Source of the DNA: Amphibalanus amphitrite
Taxonomy: Eukaryota > Arthropoda > Thecostraca > Balanomorpha > Balanidae
DNA length: 64,000 bases
NCBI RefSeq assembly: GCF_019059575.1
Contig: NW_024883086.1
Span: forward strand, 1 to 64,000
Reading direction: 5' to 3'
Of this stretch, positions 33,868 to 44,067 are shown in pieces (the stretch's first letter is position 1; each line of letters begins with the position of its first letter). The position numbers and the translations under genes are program-made. The notes under the pieces were generated by a model. It had not been told where the DNA came from. It saw nothing but the letters and a program-made list of their open reading frames with translations, and did not search any database.

Positions 33868-35817
33868 TTAACCGGCGCCCCGTTGGGGTCTGCCGAGCCA
33901 CGCGCCCTGCTGGGGGGGGGCAATTTGCCCCCTAAGATCTTGAGAACCACGCGACATAGCGACAAGCGGCAAACGGTGTTGGATAGCCCCAACAGGGGCC
34001 TATCTTGTGACGCAAGTTCATTGACCTAGGTCAAACCGATGACGTCACAGGTCAGGTCAAATGTCGAATTTTCACCGTTTACAGGCATTTCAAGAAATGC
34101 GTTGTAAAATCGAGTAAAATGCATTTCATTGAAGATCATCGATGGAAAAATGTTCGACAAAGCCACAATCTTGGGGAAATTTTCTGGACCTGGAAACAGC
34201 TCTCAAACGAAAGGAGAAACATGGAAAACGATACAGGAAGAAATGCAGGCGGCAACCGCGATCAGCCGTACCACTGATGACTTGAAAAAGAAGTGGAACG
34301 ACTTGAAGCTTCAAGCCAAGAAAGATGTAGGCAGGTACAAGGCCGAAACAAAGAAAACCGGCGGAGGACCTCCACCGCCACCTCCCAACAGCCTGAGCAT
34401 TAAGATAGTTGAAGTGATCGGGGAGGAGGCAGTTGACGGTGTAGTGGGGGGCGTGGACACGTCGGAAACTGTGGAAGATGTAACCAACGGCGACCATCCA
34501 AGCACTTCGCAGCTTCCACCGAAGAAACGTCCGCGAAGGGGGGAAGGGGAAGAACACCGGTCCCGGGTGGAAGCTATGCTGGCGGTCCAGAAAGATATTC
34601 TGGAGGAGCTGAAGAAAATCACTGAAGAACAGCGCCTGCAAAGCTTCGCCCTTAAGCGAATCGCATCGGTGATGGAATGGCGACTGGGTGCAGGAGACTG
34701 TGCTCCAACTATGTCCCACACCAGCCTGTAAATGAGAGCGGGCGGAAAGCTTGTTTGAGATTGTTACTACGTGTCGTACCTACATGTTTCGTCTATTTCT
34801 CTGGAATACAACAAGCCATACTCGTATTTAGCTGACTTATCACGCGCATTGGAAGAGTTCGGAGAACTACGGCCATTGAAGGGGAGGGGGGGGGGGGACG
34901 AATGTCGACCCCTAAGATCTCAGCTTCTATGGAAGCTTTAGAGACGAAATTTGGAGGATGCATGTGGGGGCGGGGGAACCCTACTGTGCCCATTGACATC
35001 AAAACTACAAATGTTCAAATGGACAATGGTTGCCAAATTCGACATTATCTCCAAAAAATATCCTAGTACCTAACATGATGGGCTCGAAAAGTGAACTAAG
35101 GTCGTCTTAGGTCAAGGACATTGACCTGATCTTCACTTGACCTTGGCACAGGACACCACAGGTCATGGGAGGTCCCCTACAGTTTGTTCGACAACGACTT
35201 TAGATAGAGATAGGCTAGAGCAGTGAAAGTACCTCAGATGTGTTCAGCTCAACTATACGGATCGACTGATATGCAAAAATACCTTTTTTGGTCAGGTCAT
35301 GAGATTGACATGAGGTCAACTTTTCAAAATGACCTGTCAATGTCAAATTAGAGTGAATTTGACTCGACGGCTCGACGAGAGGAACACGATGCTAGTAAAA
35401 GTAATGTCGTTACTCTCTTGAGTCAACAGTTTTTACCGAAAACTTTTTTTTATAAAAATGATTATTTTTAGTTTTTTTGCCCTATGGAGGCTTAACTGTT
35501 GACCTGAAGTCAAATCTTAGGGCACAATCTAGGCGTTAAAAAGGCTATCGAATGCGCTTTCCTGCGGCTCTGTAGCTCCTCTATTGGTGGTCCAGAATTA
35601 TGCGTCGGTTTTTCGAAAATTGTTTGAAATAGGCGAAATTTGACCTTTGATGACCTCTGCTGACCTGACTTTTGACCTGACCTTAACATGCCAGTGGTAT
35701 TTCCTTGCTTATTTTTGCTGCTCTTCCAGGAGCCAAGTTAGACGGGGGCCTACAAACGCCTCCCCCCCCCCCCAGCACGAGACGGAAAACTCAGACCACC
35801 AGCACGGCGAGGGTTAA
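33868..35817. mobile_element. TTAA-flanked element F3 containing a Myb/SANT-like ORF
   Basis: TTAA at 33868-33871 and 35814-35817 flank CCGGCGCCCCGTTGG on the left and, read inward, CCCTCGCCGTGCTGG on the right. G-run/C-run tracts sit inside both ends (about 33911-33920 and 35761-35773), with a further G run at about 34886. The right half has many TGACCT motifs. A protein-coding frame lies at 34150-34731. The ends are less similar to each other than in F1 or F5, so this could be a composite of two copies. Confidence 0.55.
34150..34731 (+). CDS. Myb/SANT-like DNA-binding protein of the PIF/Harbinger-associated type (N-terminally short)
   Basis: 193 codons from ATG to TAA. Residues ~1-60 (GKFSGPG, then ETWKTIQEEM, then DDLKKKWNDLKLQAKK) match the later helices of the trihelix-like Myb/SANT domain in Harbinger accessory proteins and relatives such as NAIF1. 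The family's TGGGPPPPP linker follows, then IGEEAVDGVVGGVDTSET, a basic KKRPRRG stretch (likely nuclear signal) and a coiled-coil-like C-terminal helix (LAVQKDILEELKKITEEQ). The first helix with its leading Trp is absent: an in-frame stop lies at 34105-34107 and no homologous residues precede it. The gene is therefore 5'-truncated or has an upstream exon I could not find. In this family the protein binds DNA and imports the Harbinger transposase; no transposase is present here. Confidence 0.75.
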   Translation: MFDKATILGKFSGPGNSSQTKGETWKTIQEEMQAATAISRTTDDLKKKWNDLKLQAKKDVGRYKAETKKTGGGPPPPPPNSLSIKIVEVIGEEAVDGVVGGVDTSETVEDVTNGDHPSTSQLPPKKRPRRGEGEEHRSRVEAMLAVQKDILEELKKITEEQRLQSFALKRIASVMEWRLGAGDCAPTMSHTSL

Positions 35818-35835
35818 CCCTAGGGTTTCCTAGGG

Positions 35836-36148
35836 TTAACCCTCGCTCTAGGAAACCCTAGGGCTTCCTAGGGTTTCGGCGAGGGTTTCCTAGCTCGGCC
35901 ACTTCGAAAGTTATTCGAGAAAAAAATCTCTTCATATCAGGCGCCGCCATTTTGACCTCTGTGACGTCATCTTTGACCTGACCTGAAAATGACCTTTGTA
36001 AAAATTGTAGACCCTGCCCGTGCGCACCCCATGCCGTTTACCACTTGTCGCTATCTTGCTTCGTTTTCGAGATTTCAGGGGGGCGGTCATCCGCCCCCCC
36101 CCCCGTCGGTTCTAAGTTGGCGCAGACCCCCGTCGGTGCGCGGTTTAA
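35836..36148. mobile_element. Short TTAA-flanked element F4
   Basis: TTAA at 35836-35839 and 36145-36148 flank CCCTCGCTCTAGG on the left and, inward, ACCGCGCACCGACGG on the right. It contains a GGGGGGCGG...CCGCCCCCCC hairpin near 36077-36104 and an inverted copy of the 25.86-26.5 kb module (TCGAAAGTTATTCGAGAAA; GACGTCATCTTTGACCTGA). Immediately to the left, CCTAGGGTTTCCTAGGG repeats link it to the right end of F3. Confidence 0.55.
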
Positions 36149-36212
36149 GCTGCGAATGGATGCTTGGTGAGAATGCATTTATCACAATTTAGCCATAATG
36201 GTGTTAGTCCGG

Positions 36213-36320
36213 CAGTGGCGGTCGCAGGGGGGGGGCCATCAGGGCCATGGCCCCCCCCCCCCAAAGGCAAATCAGGGGGGGCCATCATATCATTTGCCCC
36301 CCCCCCCCAAACAACCGATG
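36213..36320. repeat. G/C-run hairpin repeat fragment (CAGTGGCGGTCGCAGG end)
   Basis: It begins CAGTGGCGGTCGCAGGGGG, like the hAT-type MITE at 28780, and continues with alternating G and C runs around CCATCAGGGCCATGGCC. No inverse end could be assigned. Confidence 0.45.
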
Positions 36321-36399
36321 GGCCCCCATGGGCGTATGGGGCCCTGGCCCGTATTCGATTGTCACGAGGCTCGAGAAACCCACGCCAGCTATTAACAGC

Positions 36400-37720
36400 T
36401 CCTATACCGGTCTTTGAGGGTCCTACACTCACCTCTGAGGGCCCTTCAGTGGCGGTCAAGCGCCCACATTGACCGCTGAGGACCCACGTCGACCTCTGAG
36501 GGCCCTCCACTGGCCTTTAAGGGCCCCTAAACCGGTCTCAGGGGCCCAACCGGCGGCTGAGGGCCTCACACAGGCTCTGGTGGCCTCATTTCTGTCTCAA
36601 GACTAGCCTTTAATTGCCTCTGAGGGCCCCGCACTGGATTCTGTAGACCCGATGTCGGCCACTAAGAGCCCGGATCGACCTCTGAGGGCCCCTCTTGGTC
36701 TTTGAGGGCCCTCCGCTGGTCTCTGGGGTCCAACGCCGGCCTATGCCGGTCTTTTAGGGCCCCACACTGACCTCTAAGGGCTCCATGCTAGCCTATAAGG
36801 ACCCACATTAGCCTCTGAGGCCCCCCGCACTGGATTCTGAGGACCCAATGCCAGCCTCCAAGGGCCCGCATCGGCCTCTGAGGGCCCATCTTGGCCTTTA
36901 AGGGCCCTCCGCTGGCCTCTGGGGTCCAACGCCAGCACATGCCGGTCTTTTAGGGCCCCACACTGACCTCTGAGGGCCCTATGCTGGCTTGTAAGGACAC
37001 ATATTAGCCTCTATGGGCCCCGCACTGGATTTTGAAGACCCGATGCCGGCCTCTAAGGGCCCGCATCGGCCTCTGAGGGCCCATCTTGGCCTTTGAGGGC
37101 CCTCTGCTGGCCTCTGGGGTTCAACGCCGGCCCATGCCAGTCTTTCCGGGCCCCATTCTGACCTCTGAGGGCCCCATGCTGGGCTGTAAGGGCGCACATT
37201 AGCCTCTGAGGGCCCCGCACTGGATTCTGAACACCCGATGCCGGCCTCTTAGGGCCCGCATCACCTTTGAGGGCCCATCTTTGGCCTTTGAGGCTGGCCT
37301 CTGCAGTCCAACGCCGACCCATGCCGGTCTTTTAGGGCCTCACGGCGGCCACGCTGACCTCTGAGGGCCCCATGCTGGCCTGTAAGGACCCACATTAGCA
37401 TCTGAGTGCCCAAGTCGGTCTCTGATGGTCTCAAACTGCCCTTTGCAGGCCCTGTACTGGTCTCTGAGGGCCCTAAACTGGCCTCTATATGCCCCCAACT
37501 GGCCTATGAGGTCTCTACACCGGCCACTGATGGCCGTTTATGTTCTATGGGGGCCCAAGACTTACCTTTGGGCGCCACGCATTTGCTTCTGAGGGCCCAC
37601 ATCAGCCTCTGGGGCCCCATCTGGGGCCTTTGAGGCCCTTCGCTGACCCTTGGGTCCAACGCCGGCCTCTGGGGGTCTGACACTGTTCTCTAAGGGCCAC
37701 ATTGCAGCCTCTATGCGATA
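36400..37720. repeat. Degenerate ~27-bp tandem repeats in a ~195-bp higher-order unit
   Basis: Units around CCTCTGAGGGCCC recur about every 25-30 bp for 1.3 kb. The longer block GCACTGGATTCTG..GACCCGATGCCGGCC recurs near 36632, 36827, 37022 and 37217, which is 195 bp each time. A minisatellite has therefore been amplified in seven-unit blocks. Open frames on either strand are repeat artefacts. Confidence 0.85.
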
Positions 37721-37944
37721 GGTATCGCCGAAGCGTTATCCATGGGCCTATTAGTGTAGGAACCACGGGTGCAGTGGGTGAAGTTGCACCGAAATAAACA
37801 TGAAACACTTTTGTCACTCAGTCCGGCCTACGAAATAAACATGAAACACTTCTGTCACTTTGTCACTAAGGAATTCAAGCAATGTCGATGGTAATAGCAA
37901 ATAAAGCAATCGAGTTTCCATCCATAGCCAATGGGAAAATACCG
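37721..37944. other. No recognised feature
   Basis: Contains a short direct duplication around GAAATAAACATGAAACACTT (37793 and 37831). Confidence 0.4.
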
Positions 37945-38379
37945 TAGGTAGATTATTTACTTACGCATTAACTTAAGTATGTCAACCTGAATACCAACTG
38001 GCGTAGGTTTTACTTAAGTTTTTGACCAGAATACCAAACTTACTTACGCTGTTCGACCTGAATACCAAATGGCGTAAGTAGATGGCTTCGGCGCAAATAA
38101 TACTTAAGTATGTCAACCTGAATACAAATTTTGTACTTACGCAAAAATATGTACTTACGCCGTCGACCTGAATACGGGCCCTGGAGTATGCTGTCAAGAT
38201 TGGCAGGAAATCAGCGCAATGCGAGTGGGCACCTCCCCATTCTGAGTGTGCTGAGTGGCTGGAAATCCCAGCTGTGACTGCTGCGGGAGCATGACTGCTG
38301 TCGGCTTGAACTGCACACCGTGGATGCCTGGGGTAGGTATGTATACGTGTTGGTACAATTTCTCACTGCCTTATCCGGA

Positions 38380-39612
38380 TTAACCCGCGACCGCCTGGGG
38401 GGGGGGGTTGGATCCGACCCCCCCCCCTCCGTTTTTCTTGAATAACTCAAGAACCGCTTACGCTATCAACTTGAAACTTGGCATACCTTCTTCCCCATCA
38501 ATTTGACGTCTTCTGTGTAATTTTTAAGAAAAAATTTCATTTTTTTTTAGATATATCGATTTTAGTGATGTAACTACATGGCGTTTTTAGTCAAAAAGTG
38601 GTAAATGTTTAAAAAATCGCCAAAAATCAGGGTTTAAAGCAATTTGCAAATTAAGGACATGAATAAACGCAGCTTAACGAGTTCTTTAAAATGGCTATCT
38701 CGGATTTTCCATAAAATGCGTTTTTCACCCCTAAAAATTCAAAAAACTACATTTTTTGGAAAACAGCTAATAAAATCCAAAATTTTGAGAATTTCCAAAA
38801 AACCGGAATATATGTTATAGAGCTCTGTTAGAACATTAGATGTCCCAAATTTCAACTTTCTATCTTGATTTTTGACCCCCAAATTGTAAAAAATAGCTCC
38901 AACATGCATAGGGCATGGTGACGTCATAAGCATTTTCGTGAATTAGAGGCACTTCTGAACATCGCATGTGAAAACAAATGGCACCACTAGATTCCTGGGA
39001 CAAAGCTCGTCTAGAAAAGTGCATTTTTATGTCAAAAATAAAAAGTTGAAAAATTGACCTTTTTTCTCAGCCCTCGTTTAGTTATGTATGGTATAAACGA
39101 TTTTTTATGCTTTCAATGCACACTTATCACCAGCACAGTGACTTGGGGTCACATATAACCATTACCATCGGATTCGGCGTGAAAAATAAGCCATAAAACA
39201 TGTGTCGCACGCCCATGTAGCAGAAAGTGAAAACCGTGACCTTTCGTGACCTGACCTGACCTTGACCCGTACTTAGTATGACCCCTATACGCACATGGTA
39301 CCTTCACTAGGCCTTTGAGGTCATTTTTGGTGAGTTTAGAGCAGCAGCTATCGATTCCGCTGTCCGTAAGCCTAATCATGCAAAACCCCAGAATTTGACC
39401 TTTGACCTGACCTTGACCCGAAAGTTGACCTCAATCTTAAAATCTTAAGAGTGCTTTGGGAAGGTCTCGTAGAGACCTTTCGAACGCCGCCTCGCGGGGC
39501 TCGATGCGACCATTGGTTCTCGAGATAACAGGGGGGGGGGGGTCGGATCCGACCCCCCCCCCCCCCCCAGGCTGTCGTGGGTACGGAAATAGCCCAGGCG
39601 GTGACGGGTTAA
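38380..39612. mobile_element. TTAA-flanked element F5
   Basis: TTAA at 38380-38383 and 39609-39612. Termini are CCCGCGACCGCCTGGG on the left and CCCGTCACCGCCTGGG inward on the right, 14 of 16 identical. G/C-run hairpins with GGATCC between sit inside both ends (38397-38428 and 39531-39569). The interior shares AACTTGGCATACC with the 40.66-kb fragment and carries GACCTGACCTGACCTTGACC near 39245. No transposase. Confidence 0.8.
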
Positions 39613-39689
39613 TGTAATAGGGACAAACTGCTCTTCCCCCAGCATCGATTAGTTGCTTCAGAATAGGAAGTCAAATCAACAATTTTTAT

Positions 39690-40511
39690 TTGAGAAAACT
39701 GCTTTTAAATTGAACTTTCAACCTTCAAAACTGTTAATGAGTTGGCATAAAATGATGTCCCATCAGGGGGTGTGGAGCTGGAGCTGCCGGAGCGGGCACA
39801 ATTTGTCCGGAGCCGGAGCCTTGAAACAATATAGTCCGAAGCCGGAGCCGTCAAAGAAGGGGCAACTCCCGCTCTTTTTTAAGAGGAAAAAAATAATTGA
39901 CCTAGTTCGGTTTGGCAGTACAAGGCAGTAAAACATGTGGTACGTCACGGGCCATCACGTGAAAAAAAAAACTGAATACGTATCCCCAGTGTTCCACAGT
40001 ACGCAATCAACCTCCCAGTCCTGTCTGCTCCTCCATCCCCACGTCTACTGCATGCCCAGAACCTGCGGACCGGTCATCAGGTGACGGCCATTGTTTCGCA
40101 TAAGGGATGTACTGAGTCGGAGCGGCGGAGCCGGCCCATTTTACTCTAAACCGGAACCGCCATGACATTTCACCCGGAGTCGGAGCCGATTGTTTTCTCC
40201 GAAGCCGAAGCCGTCTCAAATTTCCACGGCTCCGCATCCCTATGTCCCATGGTTCAGAGTGAGTAAAATGAATATCTACCAAATTTAATTGAAAAATATT
40301 CACCGGGTTTTAAGATATTAGACAATTACTTAATACTTTTCTTTATTATTCGGAGGTACACTGTTCCTACGTCATTTGGACGCAATAATTTGGTATCTTC
40401 GAAGTGCGGCAGTTGTTGCGCGCGCAGCAGCATATACCACCACTGCTTTACAAAGAAGTTTATATGATATTTTGAAATCACTAGATCTGCGCTGACGTCA
40501 CACATTCAGAG
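39690..40511. repeat. Dispersed repeat R, copy 2 (interrupted by another hAT-type MITE)
   Basis: It aligns with 1395-2013 outside the two insertions. It is empty at the site where copy 1 carries 1417-1723, and occupied (39764-40242) where copy 1 reads straight through GATGTCGCTCGGTTCAG. It ends at the same CACATTCAGA point. Confidence 0.75.
39756..40250. mobile_element. hAT-type MITE made of (GGAGCC)n hexamers, 8-bp target duplication
   Basis: The element is 39764-40242. TGTCCCAT lies on both sides (39756-39763 and 40243-40250). It starts CAGGGGGTGTGGAGCTGG and, read inward from the right, TAGGGATGCGGAGCCGTGG. These resemble the ends of 1417-1723, and the interior is likewise rich in a GGAGYC hexamer (GGAGCCGGAGCC). 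Same family as the 1.4-kb element, non-autonomous. Confidence 0.8.
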
Positions 40512-40659
40512 GGGGTATTCAAATGCATTAGCTCCTCTTAATCCAAAGTACTGCAACTTTGAAATTAAATATTCTTGATTTAAGGTGTTTCTCGATGTTG
40601 CGAGCGCCGAAACCGGTGATTGTGAGCCAGGGATCTTAATTTGGCTATCCCAAATTAAA

Positions 40660-41175
40660 AACTAATAAACCTCGGTCGAGGGGAGGGGGGTGTTGCCCCC
40701 CCCCCCTCCCCCATAGGGTTTTATTTTGCGATAGCTCCAAACACGCTGGTGATAAGAGCTGAAACTTGGCATACCTGACCTTTGATTCAAGCCGAATCTT
40801 TTGACACCAACCGCATCTTCAGGTCAGGTCAGGTCACTGACCTATGACGTCATACGTGAACCTCTGCACGGTCTTCAGATGTCGCAACTTCGCAACGCCC
40901 TCAGTGCCAGAGGAGCTTTCACAGGGAGATGTAGCTTTTAGGACCTAATATCCATCAGAGGTCTCACAACTTGTATATCTCGGATTTTTCCTAAAGTTCA
41001 CATGAGGTCAGGTCGGTCACGGACCTCACCATTACAAGTCAATGGGGAAAAATGAAAACTGCTATTTTGGCGCCGGTTTGAACGATCTCAAACTAGCTCA
41101 ACCACACAGAATCGTGGTTCCATGCACTCCTTGCAAGTTGCGATGCTTCACTTTTGCATTGTTGACCTTGCGTGA
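40660..41175. mobile_element. Partial F-family element
   Basis: A left-end-like G/C hairpin (GGGGAGGGGGGTGTTGCCCCCC at about 40680-40706) is followed by GAAACTTGGCATACCTG and many AGGTCA/TGACCT motifs to about 41170. No TTAA pair or right-hand G/C end was identified. Confidence 0.5.
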
Positions 41176-41482
41176 CGTCATTTATGACGACACTAGGGTC
41201 ATTTCATTATAGCTATTAAATATTGGCGTGAAAATTCCTAGAGTTAATCGTCGGCATGTGTTTTCTAAAGCAGTTTGATGGCCACCTGTATTCCTAATCC
41301 TCTCATTCAAAGAAATCGGATCTACCTTAATTTTATCTTCAAGGTTAACCCTAACCAGAATTCCCATTTGACGTCGCGCTGGTTATCGGCGTTTACCATG
41401 TGAGTGTTCAGGACATTTTCTTGTCATTTCCCTTTGTTCGGTTATATCCTTGCCCCTTGTTGTCACGTTCACTTCAGTGCTG

Positions 41483-41726
41483 AAGGCCTGGCTTTTTACT
41501 ATGCGTTTTCTGCGTGCGTTTTTTGCGGGTTTGCGTTTGTTATAAATAATATAACTTTTACATTAGTTATATACAAAAGTTATTATAACTCTTACATTAA
41601 CTAAAATTTAATATAAAAAAACATCACAAAAACGTAATATCGTTGTTTTTTCCAGAACGATATTACGTAAAATACGCAAACCCGCAAAAAAACGCACGCA
41701 GAAAACGCATAGTGTAGCCAGGCCTT
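41483..41726. mobile_element. 244-bp inverted-repeat MITE
   Basis: AAGGCCTGGCT..ACTATGCGTTTTCTGCGTGC on the left is mirrored by the right end (GCGTTTT/GCAGAAAACGCATAGTGTAGCCAGGCCTT). Arms are ~57 bp around an AT-rich centre. No definite target duplication. Confidence 0.7.
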
Positions 41727-41802
41727 TACTTGATTATTTCTCCCGGGCGACACAGGATGCATGGTGTACTCTAAAACGACTGTGATATTCCCCTCCTTTC
41801 AG

Positions 41803-41948
41803 ATTTGGAGCTATGCCAGTATTTGGCTGAGGCTTCGAAGTGTTGGGGCCTTGGAAGATGTGACGCAGCCGTGTGAGGGACGGCCGGCCATCCTTGAAAT
41901 CGACGAGATCTTTCAGCTGGATATAGAAGACGCTAACATACATAGTAG
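41803..41948 (+). CDS. Candidate internal exon, unknown acidic peptide
   Basis: A strong acceptor (TTCCCCTCCTTTCAG) ends at 41802 and a moderate donor (AGTAG|GTGAAG) follows 41948. Between them lie 48 open codons plus two bases. The peptide has an aromatic start (IWSYASIWLRLRS) and an acidic end (GRPAILEIDEIFQLDIEDAN). The EIDE core is faintly like the first catalytic region of IS1595/Merlin-type transposases (G.P...EIDE..F), but I would not assign it on this alone. It lies 77 bp from a MITE. No partner exon was found. Confidence 0.3.
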
Positions 41949-41959
41949 GTGAAGGCACG

Positions 41960-42339
41960 AGAAATACGCTTCTCCTATGACAGAGGCGCCTTTTCCCGTT
42001 CTGTTTTTCATTAGCGCTTTCACACGAAAGTGAAATAGTTTTGTGCTATTTGTTAAAAATGGCCAAAAACTGAACGCAAGGTCATGTAGGTCATAGTAGT
42101 CTTCTAGCCCAGTGAGAGTGCGTGCGAGACTGAGGGCTGTTGACAAATCATAATCAAGACAGAGCGCGGAGCGACTGTCCGCGTCTATCGAGTGCGTCTC
42201 TTGCAAATGGGCTATAGGTCTGTGCATGTACATGTGAAGCTGCTCTGCGGTCGGCGCGATTGGTTATAAATAAATTGACTTGCATTCAATTGAACTCTTT
42301 ACATTTTGAACTCAGCTGATGGACATATATTTTGGATGG
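41960..42339. other. No recognised feature
   Basis: A 106-codon minus-strand frame (41913-42233) crosses this stretch, but it has no recognisable domain and overlaps the better-supported exon on the other strand. Confidence 0.3.
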
Positions 42340-42462
<123 letters not shown>

Positions 42463-42479
42463 GTGATTTTCTGCCTTTT

Positions 42480-42894
42480 GAAAATGGGGTGTACAAAAAT
42501 TAACTTACTCCTTTAAGGGAGTACTTTTTACTCTTTTGAGGGAGTATTTTTTACACCCTCTGACGATCCGGCAGAAAACCACTCCCAAAAAAATCACTCC
42601 CTAAATGGGGTCAAATGACTCCTCGGTAAACTCCTATTAAAACTCCCTCAAACGAGTAAAAAATATCCCCTAAATAGGATAAAAAATATTCCCTAAAAGG
42701 AGTCACCTCTCCTGGGGAGTATTTTTTACTCTTCTTAAGGGTCGTTTTTACTCTTTTTATAGAGTATTTTTTACTCCTTCTTTGGAGTTTTGATAGGAGT
42801 TTATCGTGGAGTCATTTTGACCCCATTTAGGGCGTGATTTTTTTGGGAGTGGTTTTCTGCCGGATCAAAAAGGGTGTCATTTTTTTTCTCAGTG
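42480..42894. mobile_element. Foldback element with TTTTTCTCAGTG right terminus
   Basis: The right end TTTTTTCTCAGTG (ending 42894) is the inverse of the CACTGAGAAAAA termini at 3366 and 26955. 42563-42622 and 42808-42866 are ~60-bp inverted copies with GATCCGGCAGAAAACCACTC at the outer edge. The space between is full of GAGTATTTTTTACTC-type motifs. The left terminal CACTGAG is missing. Confidence 0.65.
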
Positions 42895-43506
42895 TAGGTA
42901 TGCACTTTTATCATTTGTTCATCACGGGCGAAAATGAGCTGATTCCTGCGTGTTATGGGTCATTTATAGATATACGGTACTGAAGGCACTCCCATAACTT
43001 CCGGTGAATAATAAATAGCCAAACATGAAACAACACCCTGTAACCCAAATCACCCGGCCCCTGGCTTTAAGGAGACAAATATTTATGACCAAAGCCCACA
43101 CCAGCACCACAAATATACAATATAAGATAACTGACGGTCACGTCACAAGGAGTAATTTCCAGCGGCAGCAGTCGATTGGCATTGGTATATTGGACAACTC
43201 AAGACAAATCGCGCACGGCTTATCCCTTAGGTGGTCTGTGTGTAGCGAGTAACGCTAACAATAGGCTAGCATTGCGAAATAGCGTGGGGTAATATGCTCG
43301 TTTATAGGGAGCAGACAGCGATTACGTCAAATGAGCCACATATAGCACATAACAATGGCAATTGTTTAACTATGGTATTTTTATTTCTATTTGTAACAAC
43401 AACGTAGCAGGACTCTCTCTCTACGCACATTGCCTCAGAGATCAATGAAAAAGCATTGTCGATGAAATAAATGGTGTGAAGTGCTTTAGCGAGGAACATA
43501 GCGAGA
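42895..43506. other. No recognised feature
   Basis: Unique sequence. Short frames on both strands lack exon borders. Confidence 0.35.
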
Positions 43507-43749
43507 ATAGATACGTGAAGAATCATTGACCTTTTCCTCGAAAATGTAAAAACAATGCCAAAAGTTATATTGAATGCGGTGAGCTTTCGGCTACAAGCCT
43601 CGTCAAACCAACAAAATGACACGAATGGTATCGTGTCATTTTGTTGGTTTGACGAAGGCTTGTAGCCGAAAGCTCGCCGCATTCAATATAACTTTTGGCA
43701 TTGTTTTTACATTTTCGAGGAAAAGGTCAATGATTCTTCACGTATCTAT
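43507..43749. mobile_element. 243-bp hairpin MITE
   Basis: Two ~118-base arms, outer ends ATAGATACGTGAAGAATC and complement, are nearly identical inverted copies with a 4-5-base loop near 43628. The subterminal motif TTGACCTTTTCCTCGA and the total length match the 30860-31102 hairpin, although the remainder differs. Confidence 0.85.
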
Positions 43750-44067
43750 AAAAAGCATTGCCCTATTATGTAACGCATAGCTATTCAGACAAATTTACAT
43801 ATCCGGATAGGTCACAATTTCACAAAGCATCCACAAATGTCAAGTTAAGTGGTTCCGGAAATATCAATATTGCATAAAATTACAATAACATCATGACCGT
43901 CACATTCTCCTACTATTATAAGCGTAAGGAATGGCCCCCTTGGGGTACGTTCCCTATAATCAGACTGAGAAATGCGTAACCATACATTATCATACAAAAT
44001 TCCACAGAATTGGACCTTACCAACCAACCAGCAGATCTGACATAGTGGTACGTCCCTTTATCCCTAT
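43750..44067. other. No recognised feature
   Basis: Unique sequence between two MITEs, with no supported coding frame. Confidence 0.35.

Larger units (their letters stand above)
31523..38181. repeat. Inverted pair of GGGCCCGTATTCAGG-ended repeats 6.2 kb apart
   Basis: GGGCCCGTATTCAGGTCGAC begins at 31523, and its inverse ends at 38181. Inside, both ~240-280-bp arms (31523-31800 and 37945-38181) are built of repeated ACTTAAGT/ACTTACG and GTCAACCTGAATAC pieces. They could be the two ends of one element later filled by other insertions, or two separate copies in opposite orientation. I found no matching target duplication. Confidence 0.6.

Noticed and set aside
34126..34719. 197-codon minus-strand ORF opposite the Myb-like gene
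   Set aside because: It is a shadow frame. The plus strand carries the recognisable Myb/SANT motifs and TGGGPPPPP linker.
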